Counted from the stretch's first letter, positions 36,046-46,838 are shown. The stretch is DNA of 64,000 nt from Moraxella osloensis (GCF_009867135.1 NZ_CP047226.1:868001-932000), one strand, 5' to 3'. The notes: generated by a model not told the origin, from the sequence alone. A program made the numbers and translations.

Positions 36046-37130
36046 AATGCCCCTTGTGAATCGCCTAGCTGTTCTGCAGTCAATTTGCCAATCGCTTCAC
36101 TGTCAAATGCGCCATGGGTTTGACGGATAAATACCGATAAATCTGCCGAAAGCCGTGCGAAATGGGCGTTTTTACAATAAGGCGTTGCGCCCAAAGCTTT
36201 ACCCACTTTTTCAAGCACTAGCATGGCGGTAGCCTCCACTTGCGCTCTTAAGATACGGATGGCGAGTGCATGACTTTGGCTCGGTTGCCTATCAATTAAT
36301 TGCGCAACTTGATAAAAGTACGCTTGGGTGACACTGAGTGCTTGCGACACTTCGCCAAGATAAAGTGCTTTAAAGGCTTGGGGTTTTTGCTGATAGCTGT
36401 CCAATAAAAACTGTGCCAACTGGGCTGCCGCGCCATACCAACAAGCCGCTACCCCTGCTGCACCCTGCCAAAATCCTGGGCGGTCGAGATAAGGGCTGCT
36501 ACCTTTGGCAATCGCATTTGACATGACTTGGGTGGTGTTAGCGCCTTTTAGATGGAGCGTGGCTGTCGCCGTGTAGGGCATACCTACGGCATACCAACCG
36601 CTGTCATCAATGGTGACTTGCGGTTGCTTCATGGCTAACATCAGCAATTGGGCGTTATTATGGGCATCTCGGAAACTAACCAAGCCATGATCGACAAAGG
36701 TCGCACCCGAACACCACAGTTTTTGTCCCGTACATGTTTTGCCATCAAAACGCAGTGGCTCATCACCGCCTTCTGCTGCCCATACTGCCCATAGGCCTTC
36801 AGCGATATTGTCCACGCCCAATTCTGCCAAAATCGCCAATGCATCAAGATGCGACTCAAAAAATTTGACCAAGTTCAAATCACAAGCGGCAACCTGTGCC
36901 AATACTTGCCAGCGCTGTAAAGTATGACCGTCAGCAGGCAAAGCAATTTGAGTGGACAAAAGCACCAACTGTGACAAAGTTTGCTTTAGTTGTGTCACAT
37001 AAGCAGCATCACTTAGTTTAGGTGAGGTATCAATCGTTCTGCGAAAGTCTTGCAAAATAGCGGTAATTAATTTGCCCAAGTCCGATTGGTGGTAGTCGGC
37101 AGGTAAAGCATGATCCAACACTGGTGTCAT
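36033..37130 (-). CDS. Divergent acyl-CoA dehydrogenase-like protein
   Basis: The 365-residue product has the overall layout of acyl-CoA dehydrogenases: an all-helical N-terminal part, a beta middle domain (KTCTGQKLWCSGATFVDHGL, like the FAD contact region) and a C-terminal helical bundle. It departs from the family in the usual TEP and C-terminal GGxGY segments, which are not evident. It may be a specialised oxidase or a non-catalytic relative. It sits 29 bp downstream of otsA and overlaps the deacetylase gene. I am sure of the superfamily but not of the activity. Confidence 0.7.
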   Translation of the reverse strand: MTPVLDHALPADYHQSDLGKLITAILQDFRRTIDTSPKLSDAAYVTQLKQTLSQLVLLSTQIALPADGHTLQRWQVLAQVAACDLNLVKFFESHLDALAILAELGVDNIAEGLWAVWAAEGGDEPLRFDGKTCTGQKLWCSGATFVDHGLVSFRDAHNNAQLLMLAMKQPQVTIDDSGWYAVGMPYTATATLHLKGANTTQVMSNAIAKGSSPYLDRPGFWQGAAGVAACWYGAAAQLAQFLLDSYQQKPQAFKALYLGEVSQALSVTQAYFYQVAQLIDRQPSQSHALAIRILRAQVEATAMLVLEKVGKALGATPYCKNAHFARLSADLSVFIRQTHGAFDSEAIGKLTAEQLGDSQGALWQL

Positions 37131-37159
37131 TGTGAGTTTCTCATTGGCTGTTTTGTTGT

Positions 37160-38599
37160 CTATTTTATTGTCTCTGTGATTGGGTTATTTGGTTTATCCA
37201 TGTGAGTTAAATCTGCCAAAAAATGCGCTCGCCACGTGTCAATATCGGTCTCATAAATGCCCTGTAGTAGCGATTGGTGACGTTGTTCCCGTTGTTGTTT
37301 GGTCATGGTTAATGCTTGGTATAAGCCTTCTATCATGCTGTCGTTGTTCGTAGGGTCGACCAAGATAGCTTGCTGAAGTTGGTGCGCTGCCCCCGCATTT
37401 TTAGACAAAATCAAAATCCCTGCGTTTTGTTCATCCTGTGCGGCAATGTATTCTTTTGCCACCAAATTCATGCCGTCTTTTAGCGAGTTAACCCAACAAA
37501 TTTGGCATTGCCTAAATAAAGGCATTAAATTGTCATGACTGACGGGGTCTTCTTGATAGATAATCGGTTGCCAACTGGCAGTAGCAAATTGGCTATTAAT
37601 TTGCTCAACGAGGGTGTGCACTTGTTGTCGTAACTGTTGATAGGTCTGAATATCAAGACGGGATGGGCAAGCAATTTGATACAGCTGAATCCGTTCAAGA
37701 TATTGCGGATAACGCCGCAAAAAGGCGGCAAAAGCTTGTAAGCGTTCGGGAATACCTTTGGTGTAATCCAGACGTTCCACCGCTAAAATCGTGGTGATGG
37801 TTGAAGTGAGATTTTTTAACACAGCTAGGTCGGAGAGCGGTTGACTGGCAAGCTTATGAATATAGACAGGATTGATACCAATCGGATAAGCTTGTATTAA
37901 GGTGGTATGATCGCCATGGCTAATCAGTGTACGCGCATTTGTTTGCGTAATCTGGATGGCGTGGGGGAGTAGCTGCTCAATCACCGCGACACAATTTTGA
38001 GCGTCTGGTTGGGTTTGTAATCCAACCACATCATAATCGAGTAATTGATAGATTAAAGTTTGACCATAAGTCAAAAAATCCCACACCCATAACTGGGGAA
38101 ACGGAATATGCAAAAAAAAGCCAATGCGCTGTTTCATGCCTAAGTCACGGCAATGCCTTGCTACCGCAAAAAAATGATAATCTTGTATCCAAATCATATC
38201 GTCAGGCTGTGCGATTTGCTGCAGCTGTTTGGCAAACATACGATTGACAGCTTGATAAACGCTAAAATCTTCACTACTTGATACAATCAAATCCGTGCGG
38301 TCATGCATCCCCGCCCAAAGTCGATTATTGGCGTAACCACAGTAATATTTTTCATATTGTATGGGTGAAAAAGCCGTCGTGACATAGGTGACTTTGTCGT
38401 GCTGCTCAGTCACAAATCGGTTGACGGTATCGGGCATATCGCTGATATTTGTCACTACTTGACCGTTCCAACCGATCCAAATACCGCCATCTTTGGCAAG
38501 GGCTTCTTGAAGCGCTACTGCCAACCCGCCTGCCACAGCTTTAGGTGACTGTTTATTAGGTAAGTTAACCCGATTCGATAACACAATCAACTTTGACAT
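37160..38599 (-). CDS. otsA: Alpha,alpha-trehalose-6-phosphate synthase OtsA
   Basis: This 479-residue GT20 enzyme has the N-terminal LIVLSNRVNLP, the GGLAVAL loop, WIGWNG, IWIQDYHFF and GFFLHIPFP, all OtsA landmarks, and VERLDYTKGIPERLQAF in the second Rossmann domain. It joins UDP-glucose and glucose-6-phosphate to trehalose-6-phosphate, a desiccation and osmotic protectant precursor. Its start overlaps the otsB end by 13 bp. Confidence 0.95.
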   Translation of the reverse strand: MSKLIVLSNRVNLPNKQSPKAVAGGLAVALQEALAKDGGIWIGWNGQVVTNISDMPDTVNRFVTEQHDKVTYVTTAFSPIQYEKYYCGYANNRLWAGMHDRTDLIVSSSEDFSVYQAVNRMFAKQLQQIAQPDDMIWIQDYHFFAVARHCRDLGMKQRIGFFLHIPFPQLWVWDFLTYGQTLIYQLLDYDVVGLQTQPDAQNCVAVIEQLLPHAIQITQTNARTLISHGDHTTLIQAYPIGINPVYIHKLASQPLSDLAVLKNLTSTITTILAVERLDYTKGIPERLQAFAAFLRRYPQYLERIQLYQIACPSRLDIQTYQQLRQQVHTLVEQINSQFATASWQPIIYQEDPVSHDNLMPLFRQCQICWVNSLKDGMNLVAKEYIAAQDEQNAGILILSKNAGAAHQLQQAILVDPTNNDSMIEGLYQALTMTKQQREQRHQSLLQGIYETDIDTWRAHFLADLTHMDKPNNPITETIK

Positions 38600-39420
38600 A
38601 GAGCCAACAACCCTTGAAGTAATGCGGTGACCGCTGAGACGTCATTCACATAATAATGGGCATGGGTGGGTTCACAACCGACTTTGACACCAATTCCTTT
38701 GATATCACTACCTTTCTTATTTGATGTATCACCATAACTTTGTACGGCAATAAATCCTGCTTCATCGGTCATATCATCACCGATAAATATCGGACGGCAA
38801 TGAGGGTGATAGTGTTTTAAAACATGGTTAATGGCACTGCCTTTATCGACCCCTTGCGGCAATAGCTCATACACACATTTGCCCGCTTTAAGTTGCCAAT
38901 CATTAAAATCATGCCCAATAGCTTGCATGATAGTTAAAGCGCTATCGGCAAGTTCGGGATGCTCACGAAAATGCAGTGCCACACCAAAAGGTTTTTGCTC
39001 AATGCGCCAGTGGGGATTATCACCAGTGGCGTTAACGATACTTTGATTAATTTGTTGTAGCTGCGCTGAATCAATATCCACCAAACAATAGCTATCGATT
39101 AGAGTATCGCATTGCAAACCGTGACTACCAATCACAGGCAGTTTTAACGGCGCTGTCAAACGCCTAGCATCAGCAACCGACCGCCCTGTTACTAGCCAAA
39201 GGGGTAGATGATTTTGTAACTGCGCTAAAATTGCTAAATTATCATTGCTGATAAAACTTTGTTGGGGATCGGAGTGAAATTCACTAAGCGTCCCATCAAT
39301 ATCTAACAATAGCAAAAAATCACCAACCCCTTGCACAACTTTGGCTAAATTATTGGCTAAAAGTTGTGAGGGGCTAGTGATGGAATGCTTAATCATGGTA
39401 TCAAGCTGATTAACGCTCAT
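38587..39420 (-). CDS. otsB: Trehalose-6-phosphate phosphatase OtsB
   Basis: This 277-residue HAD phosphatase has LLLDIDGTLSEF (catalytic DxDGT, near residue 38), LWLVTGRSVADARR and the C-terminal metal site FIGDDMTDEAGF. It dephosphorylates trehalose-6-phosphate. It overlaps otsA, and the two form the head of a longer operon that continues into the deacetylase-methyltransferase-glycosyltransferase genes. Confidence 0.94.
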   Translation of the reverse strand: MSVNQLDTMIKHSITSPSQLLANNLAKVVQGVGDFLLLLDIDGTLSEFHSDPQQSFISNDNLAILAQLQNHLPLWLVTGRSVADARRLTAPLKLPVIGSHGLQCDTLIDSYCLVDIDSAQLQQINQSIVNATGDNPHWRIEQKPFGVALHFREHPELADSALTIMQAIGHDFNDWQLKAGKCVYELLPQGVDKGSAINHVLKHYHPHCRPIFIGDDMTDEAGFIAVQSYGDTSNKKGSDIKGIGVKVGCEPTHAHYYVNDVSAVTALLQGLLALCQS

Positions 39421-39469
39421 TTTATCATTCTAAATTAACCATGCTAAATCTATCCATGACAAGGTAAAA

Positions 39470-40633
39470 TTACGGTGTCAAAATCACTTTTCGACATTCT
39501 TCTTCACGTTTTTCAAAGATTTCATAACCTTTTGCCGCATCCGATAGATTCATACGATGGGTAATAATCGCTTCAGGCGATAAATCCCCATTTTCAATAT
39601 GTTCCAGCAGTTGTGGCAAGTATTTATGTACATGAGTTTGACCCATTTTAAAGGTTAATCCTTTGTCAAACGCATCACCCATCAAGAAACCATGAATTGG
39701 ACCTGCGTACACCCCAGGAATACTGACTGTACCACCGCGGCGTACCGCTGCCATACACTGACGTAATGCCGCGCCACTTGAGCCTTCGAGTTTGAGCGTC
39801 GTCAATACCGTTTCAACTATGCTACCTTTTGATTCAAAACCAACGGCATCAATCACCGCATCGACACCACGATGCCCCGCAGTTTGCTCAATAATAGCTT
39901 CTGCCGCATCAACTTTGTCAAAATTGACAGGAATTGCGCCATACGTATCTTGTGCGTATTGCAGACGATAGTCATTGTGGTCAACGATGAATATTTGTGC
40001 AGCGCCTAACATTTTGGCACAGGCGGCTGATAGCAAGCCCACAGGTCCTGCACCATAGATAGCCAAAGTCGAACCTTTGGTAACATTGGCGTTCGTCACC
40101 GCTTGCCATGCAGTTGGCAAAATATCCGATAAGAACAATACTTTCTCATCAGGCAATGAGCCTGGAACTTTGAAAGGACCAAAATTGGCTTTTGGGACAC
40201 GCACATATTCTGCTTGTCCACCCGGCACACCGCCGTATAAATGACTAAAACCGAACAATGCCGAAGGTGGTGGGATAAGCTTTTTATTCATCGCCGCGCC
40301 GGGACCCTCATTGGTGGTCTCACAGGCTGCCATCAGATCATTTTGACAAAAAAAGCAGCTACCACAGGCAATTACAAAGGGTATCACCACGCGATCGCCT
40401 TTTTTTACCGCCGTGACCTCAGCGCCCACTTCTTCGACAATCCCCATAAATTCATGACCAAAAATATCGCCTTCTTCGGTCGCAGGGATTTTGCCACGGT
40501 ATAAATGTAAGTCCGAGCCACAAATGGCGGTAGCAGTGACTTTTAAGATAATATCATCTTTGGCTTGTAATTTTGGGTCGGGCACATTGTCGACTCGAAC
40601 ATCTTTGGCACCATGGTAGGTTAATGCGCGCAT
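39470..40633 (-). CDS. Zinc-dependent alcohol dehydrogenase (formaldehyde/threonine dehydrogenase-like MDR)
   Basis: This 387-residue medium-chain dehydrogenase has the catalytic zinc ligands in [12 protein letters not shown] and [12 protein letters not shown], the structural zinc cysteines in [15 protein letters not shown], and the NAD motif [15 protein letters not shown]. The insertion near residues 100-130 and overall look match glutathione-independent formaldehyde dehydrogenase relatives. It lies 49 bp upstream of otsB on the same strand and may share its transcript. The substrate is uncertain. Confidence 0.85.
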   Translation of the reverse strand: MRALTYHGAKDVRVDNVPDPKLQAKDDIILKVTATAICGSDLHLYRGKIPATEEGDIFGHEFMGIVEEVGAEVTAVKKGDRVVIPFVIACGSCFFCQNDLMAACETTNEGPGAAMNKKLIPPPSALFGFSHLYGGVPGGQAEYVRVPKANFGPFKVPGSLPDEKVLFLSDILPTAWQAVTNANVTKGSTLAIYGAGPVGLLSAACAKMLGAAQIFIVDHNDYRLQYAQDTYGAIPVNFDKVDAAEAIIEQTAGHRGVDAVIDAVGFESKGSIVETVLTTLKLEGSSGAALRQCMAAVRRGGTVSIPGVYAGPIHGFLMGDAFDKGLTFKMGQTHVHKYLPQLLEHIENGDLSPEAIITHRMNLSDAAKGYEIFEKREEECRKVILTP

Positions 40634-41231
40634 GGGTATAACTCCTAGTTATTGTTTTGCTGTTATTGTTTTTTGACTGTTATTTGACCAAATAAAGCGC
40701 GCCACTGAACTGTTATGTGGCGTTATCATTTGACGTTTTGCAGAGTAACATGTGCCATGCAGAATTGTTGTCTATTCATGTAGGAGATAGGTTAATGTAA
40801 TGTAAGTAATCTTAAAATAAACCATTGAAAATATTATATAATTTTAATAATTGTCCATAAAATTTTAGTATCAATTTTTAGCTATGGCTTAAATTTTAGT
40901 TCGCGTAATTTTTTTAAAAAATAACGGTCAACGCGCATAATAAAAGTCAAGCCGCTAATTCGCTATTAGGTATTAAAAGGAAACGCATATCAGCCAACAA
41001 CAAAACCCAGTCAGTCAACTTAGTCAGTAAAACTGATTAGGTGTACCCCTTTGGAAGTTATATATTAAGCCAAAATTTGTTGGTTTATGACTTTATCTAC
41101 ATTTTTATTGTCAATTTTTAATAGGTAACACGATGAATTCTGCAAGCTATTGACACAAGTGATAATTGAAAATACAGCCATCATCAATCATCAAAAAAAA
41201 CATTGACAATTAAAAAAATTTAAAGGTGGAT
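40634..41231. other. Long AT-rich divergent intergenic region between adh and clpB
   Basis: The gap holds no gene I can support. Promoters for the minus-strand dehydrogenase-ots operon and for clpB should both lie here; only the clpB site could be proposed with any confidence. Confidence 0.5.
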
Positions 41232-41259
41232 ATTGAAACGATTTATCAAAACACCATAT
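41232..41259 (+). promoter_or_regulatory. Putative sigma-32 promoter of clpB
   Basis: ATTGAAA (41232-41238) and CACCATAT (41252-41259) are 13 bp apart, compared with the heat-shock consensus CTTGAAA and CCCCATNT. Transcription would begin about 28 nt before the clpB ATG. Confidence 0.6.
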
Positions 41260-41293
41260 CAATTTTAGTTAAAAGCTAAAAGGAAAAATAATA

Positions 41294-43864
41294 ATGCAAT
41301 TTGATAAATTTACTAATGCCTTACAACACGCGGTTCAGCAGGCACAAACGCTCGCTGTCACTCGTGATCATACCGCGATTGAGCCGATTCATTTGTTGTC
41401 AGTGCTACTCAATGAACCGAGTAATGCCAATGTGTATGAACAGGCAGGCGCAAACTTAAATCAGTTAAAAACCGAAGTGCAACAATCGCTCAACAACCAA
41501 GCGGTGATTGGTACACCCACAGGTGATGTCAATCTCAGCCCAAATACGGTTAAGATTTTAAATCTAGCCGAGCGTCATGCGCAAAAAGCGGGCGATCAGT
41601 TCTTATCTACTGACTGGGTGCTGGTTGCCCTAGCAGAGACGGGCGACACCGCAAAACTGCTCACAAAAGCAGGGGTCAATGAGCCAAAACTAAGACAAGT
41701 TATTAATTTTATTCGTGGGGGTGATAAAGTGGATACACAAAATAGCGAAGACCAACGTGATGCCTTAAACAAATATACCATCGATTTAACCGCACGTGCT
41801 GAATCGGGCAAACTTGACCCCGTGATTGGGCGTGATGACGAAATCCGCCGTACCATTCAAGTATTGTCACGCCGTACCAAAAACAACCCGGTGCTCATTG
41901 GTGAACCGGGTGTAGGTAAAACTGCCATTGTTGAAGGATTGGCACAAAAAATCGTAAATGGTGATGTGCCAGAAGGCTTGCGCAATAAACGCGTATTATC
42001 GCTTGATTTGGGGGCACTGATAGCGGGGGCAAAATTCCGTGGTGAGTTTGAAGAACGCCTAAAAGCGGTACTCAATGACCTAGCAAAAAGCGAAGGGCAA
42101 GTCATTTTATTTATTGATGAAATTCATACCATGGTCGGTGCGGGTAAAGCCGATGGCGCGATGGATGCGGGTAATATGCTCAAACCTGCGTTAGCGCGTG
42201 GTGAGCTGCATTGCGTGGGCGCGACTACGCTTGATGAATACCGCCAATATATCGAAAAAGATGCCGCCCTTGAGCGTCGTTTTCAAAAAGTCTTTGTTGG
42301 TGAGCCTACCGTGGAAGATACCATTGCCATTCTGCGCGGTCTAAAAGAGCGTTATGAACTGCATCATGGGGATATCCAAGACAGTGCGATTATTGCCGCC
42401 GCGCAGATGAGTAACCGTTACATCACCGACCGCAAATTGCCCGACAAAGCCATTGATTTGTTGGATGAAGCCGCTAGCCGTCTAAAAATGGAACTTGATA
42501 GTAAACCAGAAGCCTTGGGCAAATTAGAAAGCCGTTTGATTCAGCTCAAAATGCAACGTGAAACGTTAAAGCATGAAGATGACGAAGGCGCAAAATCACA
42601 GCTAAAACTGCTGGACACCCAAATCAGCGAGCTTGAAAAAGAATACGCAGATTTAAATGAAATTTGGCAAGCAGAAAAAGCCCTTGTTAAAGGTAGCCAA
42701 CAGCTCAAAGACGAGCTTGATAAAGCACGTATCGCCTATGAAAAAGCGCAGCGTGAAGGTGACTACGAGACCATTCCCCAACTGGAAAAACGTATTAAAG
42801 ACTCTGATTTGGCTGAGCAAAAAGAGCAAGCAGGTGAAGCGCCAAGCGTCAAACTGCTACGTAACAAAGTCACCGAAAACGAAATCGCTGAAGTCGTTGC
42901 CGCTGCAACAGGCATCCCTGTTACCAAAATGATGCAAGGCGAACGTGAAAAAATGCTGTACATGGAAGAAAAACTGCATGAGCGCGTAGTCGGTCAAGAT
43001 GAAGCGGTACAAGCAGTCGCCAATGCCGTGCGCCGTAGTCGTGCAGGCTTATCTGACCCCAATCGTCCTAGCGGTTCGTTCTTGTTCCTAGGTCCGACAG
43101 GCGTGGGTAAAACTGAATTGACTAAATCATTGGCAAGTTTCTTGTTTGATGATGAAAATGCCATGATTCGTATTGATATGTCTGAATTTATGGAAAAACA
43201 CAGTGTCAGCCGTCTTGTCGGCGCACCCCCAGGCTACGTGGGTTATGAAGAAGGTGGGGTATTGACCGAAGCGGTACGTCGTCGACCCTACAGTGTGGTA
43301 TTGTTTGATGAAGTAGAAAAAGCGCATCCCGATGTGTTTAATATCCTACTGCAAGTGCTAGACGATGGTCGCTTGACTGACAGCCAAGGTCGCGTTGTGG
43401 ACTTTAAAAACACCGTCATTATCATGACCTCAAACCTTGGTTCGCATAAAATCCAAGAAATGGCAGGCGATAGCTACGAAGAAATCAAAGCGGCAGTGAT
43501 GAATTCAGTCAATCAGCATTTCCGCCCCGAGTTTGTCAACCGTATTGATGAAATCGTGGTGTTCCATCCATTAGGCCAAGAGCAAATGGCGGGTATTGCA
43601 GATATTCAACTGTCACGCTTACGTAAACGTCTTCAAGAGCGCGACATGAATATTGTATTGTCAGATGAAGCCATGAGTCAATTGGTCGCTGTGGGTTATG
43701 ACCCTGTGTATGGTGCAAGACCGCTAAAACGCGCCATCCAGCAGGAAATCGAAAATCCGCTATCAGTCAAATTGTTATCGGGCGAGTTTGTAGCGGGTGA
43801 CACCATTAAAGTGGATGTCGATGCTGAAGGTAAATTGACCTTTGATAAATTGCGTATGAGTTAA
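41294..43864 (+). CDS. clpB: Disaggregase ClpB
   Basis: The 856-residue Hsp100 chaperone shows the N-terminal Clp repeats, a first AAA+ module ([15 protein letters not shown] and [12 protein letters not shown]), a long middle coiled coil (about residues 410-530) unique to ClpB, and a second AAA+ module ([27 protein letters not shown]). It works with DnaK to dissolve aggregates. AAGGA precedes the ATG, with a heat-shock-type promoter upstream and a terminator downstream. Confidence 0.97.
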   Translation: MQFDKFTNALQHAVQQAQTLAVTRDHTAIEPIHLLSVLLNEPSNANVYEQAGANLNQLKTEVQQSLNNQAVIGTPTGDVNLSPNTVKILNLAERHAQKAGDQFLSTDWVLVALAETGDTAKLLTKAGVNEPKLRQVINFIRGGDKVDTQNSEDQRDALNKYTIDLTARAESGKLDPVIGRDDEIRRTIQVLSRRTKNNPVLIGEPGVGKTAIVEGLAQKIVNGDVPEGLRNKRVLSLDLGALIAGAKFRGEFEERLKAVLNDLAKSEGQVILFIDEIHTMVGAGKADGAMDAGNMLKPALARGELHCVGATTLDEYRQYIEKDAALERRFQKVFVGEPTVEDTIAILRGLKERYELHHGDIQDSAIIAAAQMSNRYITDRKLPDKAIDLLDEAASRLKMELDSKPEALGKLESRLIQLKMQRETLKHEDDEGAKSQLKLLDTQISELEKEYADLNEIWQAEKALVKGSQQLKDELDKARIAYEKAQREGDYETIPQLEKRIKDSDLAEQKEQAGEAPSVKLLRNKVTENEIAEVVAAATGIPVTKMMQGEREKMLYMEEKLHERVVGQDEAVQAVANAVRRSRAGLSDPNRPSGSFLFLGPTGVGKTELTKSLASFLFDDENAMIRIDMSEFMEKHSVSRLVGAPPGYVGYEEGGVLTEAVRRRPYSVVLFDEVEKAHPDVFNILLQVLDDGRLTDSQGRVVDFKNTVIIMTSNLGSHKIQEMAGDSYEEIKAAVMNSVNQHFRPEFVNRIDEIVVFHPLGQEQMAGIADIQLSRLRKRLQERDMNIVLSDEAMSQLVAVGYDPVYGARPLKRAIQQEIENPLSVKLLSGEFVAGDTIKVDVDAEGKLTFDKLRMS

Positions 43865-43873
43865 TTTTCTCAC

Positions 43874-43909
43874 CAAAAAAACGGCTCTCACTCGAAAGCC
43901 GTTTTTTTT
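43874..43909 (+). terminator. Terminator of clpB
   Basis: AAACGGCT (43878-43885) pairs with AGCCGTTT (43897-43904) and is followed by a T-run. Confidence 0.82.
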
Positions 43910-43969
43910 CGCCTATGTGTAGCAAATTACAGTATAATTCTGCCTAAATTTGAAATTTGAGGAAACAAA

Positions 43970-44545
43970 ATGTCGATCAAATCCGACCGCTGGATACGCC
44001 AAATGGCACAAGAGCATGGCATGATTGAGCCATTTGAAGCAGGTCAAGTACGTGTGGGCGAGCAGGGACAAAAATTGGTCAGCTACGGCACCTCAAGCTA
44101 TGGTTATGATGTCCGCTGTGCGCGCGAATTTAAAGTGTTTACCAATGTCCATTCTGCCATCGTTGACCCAAAAAACTTTGATGAGCGTAGCTTTATTGAT
44201 ATCGTGGGCGATGAGTGTATCATCCCGCCCAACTCATTTGCCTTGGCTCGTACTGTCGAGTATTTTCGTATTCCCCGCGATGTATTGACCATTTGTTTGG
44301 GAAAATCTACCTATGCGCGCTGCGGTATTATTGTCAATGTCACACCGCTTGAGCCAGAATGGGAAGGGCATGTGACCTTAGAGTTTAGTAATACCACCAA
44401 CTTACCGGCGCGTATCTATGCCGGTGAGGGCGTGGCGCAAATGCTGTTTTTCCAAAGTGATGCTGATGATGTGTGCGAAACTTCCTACAAAGACCGTGGC
44501 GGTAAGTACCAAGGTCAAATGGGTGTGACCTTGCCCAAAGCGTAA
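43970..44545 (+). CDS. dcd: dCTP deaminase
   Basis: This 191-residue trimeric enzyme converts dCTP to dUTP. Seen motifs are [24 protein letters not shown] and [17 protein letters not shown], which contains the catalytic Glu. Length and ends are normal, and GAGG lies upstream of the ATG. It is a single gene with its own terminator. Confidence 0.96.
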   Translation: MSIKSDRWIRQMAQEHGMIEPFEAGQVRVGEQGQKLVSYGTSSYGYDVRCAREFKVFTNVHSAIVDPKNFDERSFIDIVGDECIIPPNSFALARTVEYFRIPRDVLTICLGKSTYARCGIIVNVTPLEPEWEGHVTLEFSNTTNLPARIYAGEGVAQMLFFQSDADDVCETSYKDRGGKYQGQMGVTLPKA

Positions 44546-44578
44546 ACGGCAAACGATAAGCAGTAAGCAGTCATATAG

Positions 44579-44600
44579 ACCCACTTCGGTGGGTTTTATA
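44579..44600 (+). terminator. Terminator of dcd
   Basis: ACCCAC / GTGGGT around a UUCG tetraloop is followed by a T-rich tail. Confidence 0.75.
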
Positions 44601-44745
44601 TTTTATGGCGACAAACTATTAAACGCTCAAATTTTACACTAGCTTACAACTGCTTTAAGCTTTCTAGGTTTGAATATGTCATACTAACGATGCGCTATCG
44701 CTACCGTTTTAAAATAATAATACCGCACATAAGAAGGATAACACC

Positions 44746-44994
44746 ATGATTGAACTAAGTAATAACTATGTCGCCCTAAATTTGGCAAAATTCATCTATG
44801 AAGAAGAAGCCAAACTCACGCCAAATAAACACCAGCAAGAAAGTGATATCAAAGAATATATTTTTGAATTATATGAAGAGTGCGTTGCTGTCGTTGAAGA
44901 AAACGACTCAGCGGATTATGAATATGAAGACTTTGATTTTGATGAAGATGAATCGTTAGCAGATGACGATGACGATGACGATATGCTTCGCTAA
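44746..44994 (+). CDS. Small highly acidic hypothetical protein
   Basis: The 82-residue protein has an N-terminal helix-like half (MIELSNNYVALNLAKFIYEE) and a C-terminal tail of nearly continuous Asp and Glu ending in seven Asp residues. AAGGA precedes the ATG, and a terminator follows directly, which support a real gene. Such tails occur in nucleic-acid mimics and metal or RNA-polymerase-associated proteins, but I recognise no family and give no function. Confidence 0.65.
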   Translation: MIELSNNYVALNLAKFIYEEEAKLTPNKHQQESDIKEYIFELYEECVAVVEENDSADYEYEDFDFDEDESLADDDDDDDMLR

Positions 44995-45007
44995 CATGTT
45001 AATCCAT

Positions 45008-45038
45008 AAAAAAATCGGCTACTAGCGCCGATTTTTTT
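45008..45038. terminator. Bidirectional terminator
   Basis: AAATCGGC (45012-45019) pairs with GCCGATTT (45027-45034), between an A-run and a T-run; it serves the acidic-protein gene and the convergent acyl-CoA dehydrogenase gene. Confidence 0.8.
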
Positions 45039-45053
45039 GTATTTAAGTAAGGA

Positions 45054-46838
45054 TTAAGCAATGGTTGCCGCAAAATAATCGCGGTCAAACGCTGTGATGG
45101 GTTGGCTCGTTGCTTTTACCATCGCAATATGCGCATCTAAGCGTGGCAACATACGACCGACATAGTAGTCTGCTAATTTTGCTTTGTTGGCATAGAAGTC
45201 GCCTTCTTTGCCATTTGCCGCTTCAACCATCAAGCCAAACATATAAGCAAAGCTGACATAACCAAAGGCTTGTAAGTAATCAACCGCACAGCCATTGATT
45301 TCGTCTTTGTTGACCCCTGCCGCCGCTACTACCGCTTTGGTTAAGTCTTCAAGTTTATCCGCTGATGTTAAAATCGCTTGTTTGATGGCATGGTCTGCGT
45401 TCATGTCATTGGCAAAATCACGCATTTCTTGCACATACGTGGTCACAAACGCACCGCCGTTTTTCACCACTTTACGACCCAACAAGTCAAGTGATTGGAT
45501 ACCATTGGTCCCTTCATAAATTTGCGAGATACGGGTATCACGTACGATTTGTTCCATTCCCCATTCACGGATATAGCCATGACCACCAAAGCATTGCTGC
45601 GCATCAATTGACGCTTCAAGACCACGGTCGGTTAAGAATGCTTTGGCAACTGGCGTCAAGAGAGCAACGCGGTCATCAGCGGCTTTCCTTGCTTCAACAT
45701 CATCGGTATATTTGTTAGTATCAAGCTCTTTAGCGACATACATCGCAAAGCAGCGTGAGGCCTCACTGATGGTTTTAGCATTTAACAGCATACGGCGAAC
45801 GTCGGCATGAAATACGATTGGGTCAGCGGCTTTGTTTGGCTCTTGGATACCGCTATCGGCGCGACCTTGGATACGGTCAAGGGTATAAGCTGTGGCGTTT
45901 TGATAAGCTAACTCAGCGCCACCAATTCCTTGTAACCCCATCGTCAAACGCTCATAGTTCATCATGATAAACATGGACGCAAGACCGGTGTTTTCCGCGC
46001 CTACCATAAAGCCTTTGGCACCATCAAAGTTCATGACGCAAGTCGCTGACGCTTTGATACCCATTTTGTGCTCGATAGAGCCGCAGCTTACCGCGTTACG
46101 CTCGCCCAATGAGCCATCCGAATTCACATGGAATTTGGGTACGATAAACAATGAAATCCCTTTTGAGCCTGCTGGGGCATCTGGGGTTTTTGCCAATACC
46201 AAATGGATGATGTTGTCCGCTAAGTCATGTTCACCTGCGGTGATAAAGATTTTGGTACCTGTAATATTGTAACTACCGTCTTGGTTTGGCACGGCTTTAG
46301 TTTTGATGATACCCAAATCCGTCCCTGCGTGCGGTTCGGTCAAACACATCGTACCTGTCCACTCACCTGAGTAGATTTTTTCTAGGTAGGTTTGTTTTTG
46401 TTCTTCAGAGCCTGCGTTATAGATACACATACACGCGCCACCCGATAGATTTGGATAGAGCGCGAATGATTGGTTGGCGGTAAATACCATCTCTTCAGCG
46501 AGCATAGTCACCATTTTTGGCATGCCTTGACCGCCATGATTTGGATCGCCGCCCAAACCAATCCAGCCGCCTTGTGCGTATTCGTCAAATGCTGCTTTAA
46601 AACCAGTTGGGGTTTTTACTTTGCCTTCACCCAGATATTGTGCCCCTTCTTCATCGCCTGAGCGGTTGATAGGCAGTAACGTGTTTTTAGCAAATTTTGA
46701 CATTTCTTCTAAAATCATATTGACCGTGTCACTGTCAACATGGGCTAACTGTTCATTTTTTTGCCAAAAATCGGCTGCATTGAATACATCATTCAAAATG
46801 AATTTCATGTCTTGAATTGGCGCATTATAAATAGGCAT
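45054..46838 (-). CDS. FadE-type acyl-CoA dehydrogenase (about 600-residue class), copy 1
   Basis: This 594-residue enzyme opens with MPIYNAPIQDMKFILNDV, has MCLTEPHAGTDLGIIKT and KIFITAGEHDLADN in the FAD-binding middle, and QCFGGHGYIREWGMEQIVRDTRISQIYEGTNGIQ (ends QCFGGHGYIREWG and YEGTNGIQ) in the C-terminal bundle, plus the extra C-terminal domain of this class. It catalyses the first beta-oxidation step. AAAGGAAA precedes the ATG. It lies 157 bp downstream of a close paralogue. Confidence 0.92.
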   Translation of the reverse strand: MPIYNAPIQDMKFILNDVFNAADFWQKNEQLAHVDSDTVNMILEEMSKFAKNTLLPINRSGDEEGAQYLGEGKVKTPTGFKAAFDEYAQGGWIGLGGDPNHGGQGMPKMVTMLAEEMVFTANQSFALYPNLSGGACMCIYNAGSEEQKQTYLEKIYSGEWTGTMCLTEPHAGTDLGIIKTKAVPNQDGSYNITGTKIFITAGEHDLADNIIHLVLAKTPDAPAGSKGISLFIVPKFHVNSDGSLGERNAVSCGSIEHKMGIKASATCVMNFDGAKGFMVGAENTGLASMFIMMNYERLTMGLQGIGGAELAYQNATAYTLDRIQGRADSGIQEPNKAADPIVFHADVRRMLLNAKTISEASRCFAMYVAKELDTNKYTDDVEARKAADDRVALLTPVAKAFLTDRGLEASIDAQQCFGGHGYIREWGMEQIVRDTRISQIYEGTNGIQSLDLLGRKVVKNGGAFVTTYVQEMRDFANDMNADHAIKQAILTSADKLEDLTKAVVAAAGVNKDEINGCAVDYLQAFGYVSFAYMFGLMVEAANGKEGDFYANKAKLADYYVGRMLPRLDAHIAMVKATSQPITAFDRDYFAATIA

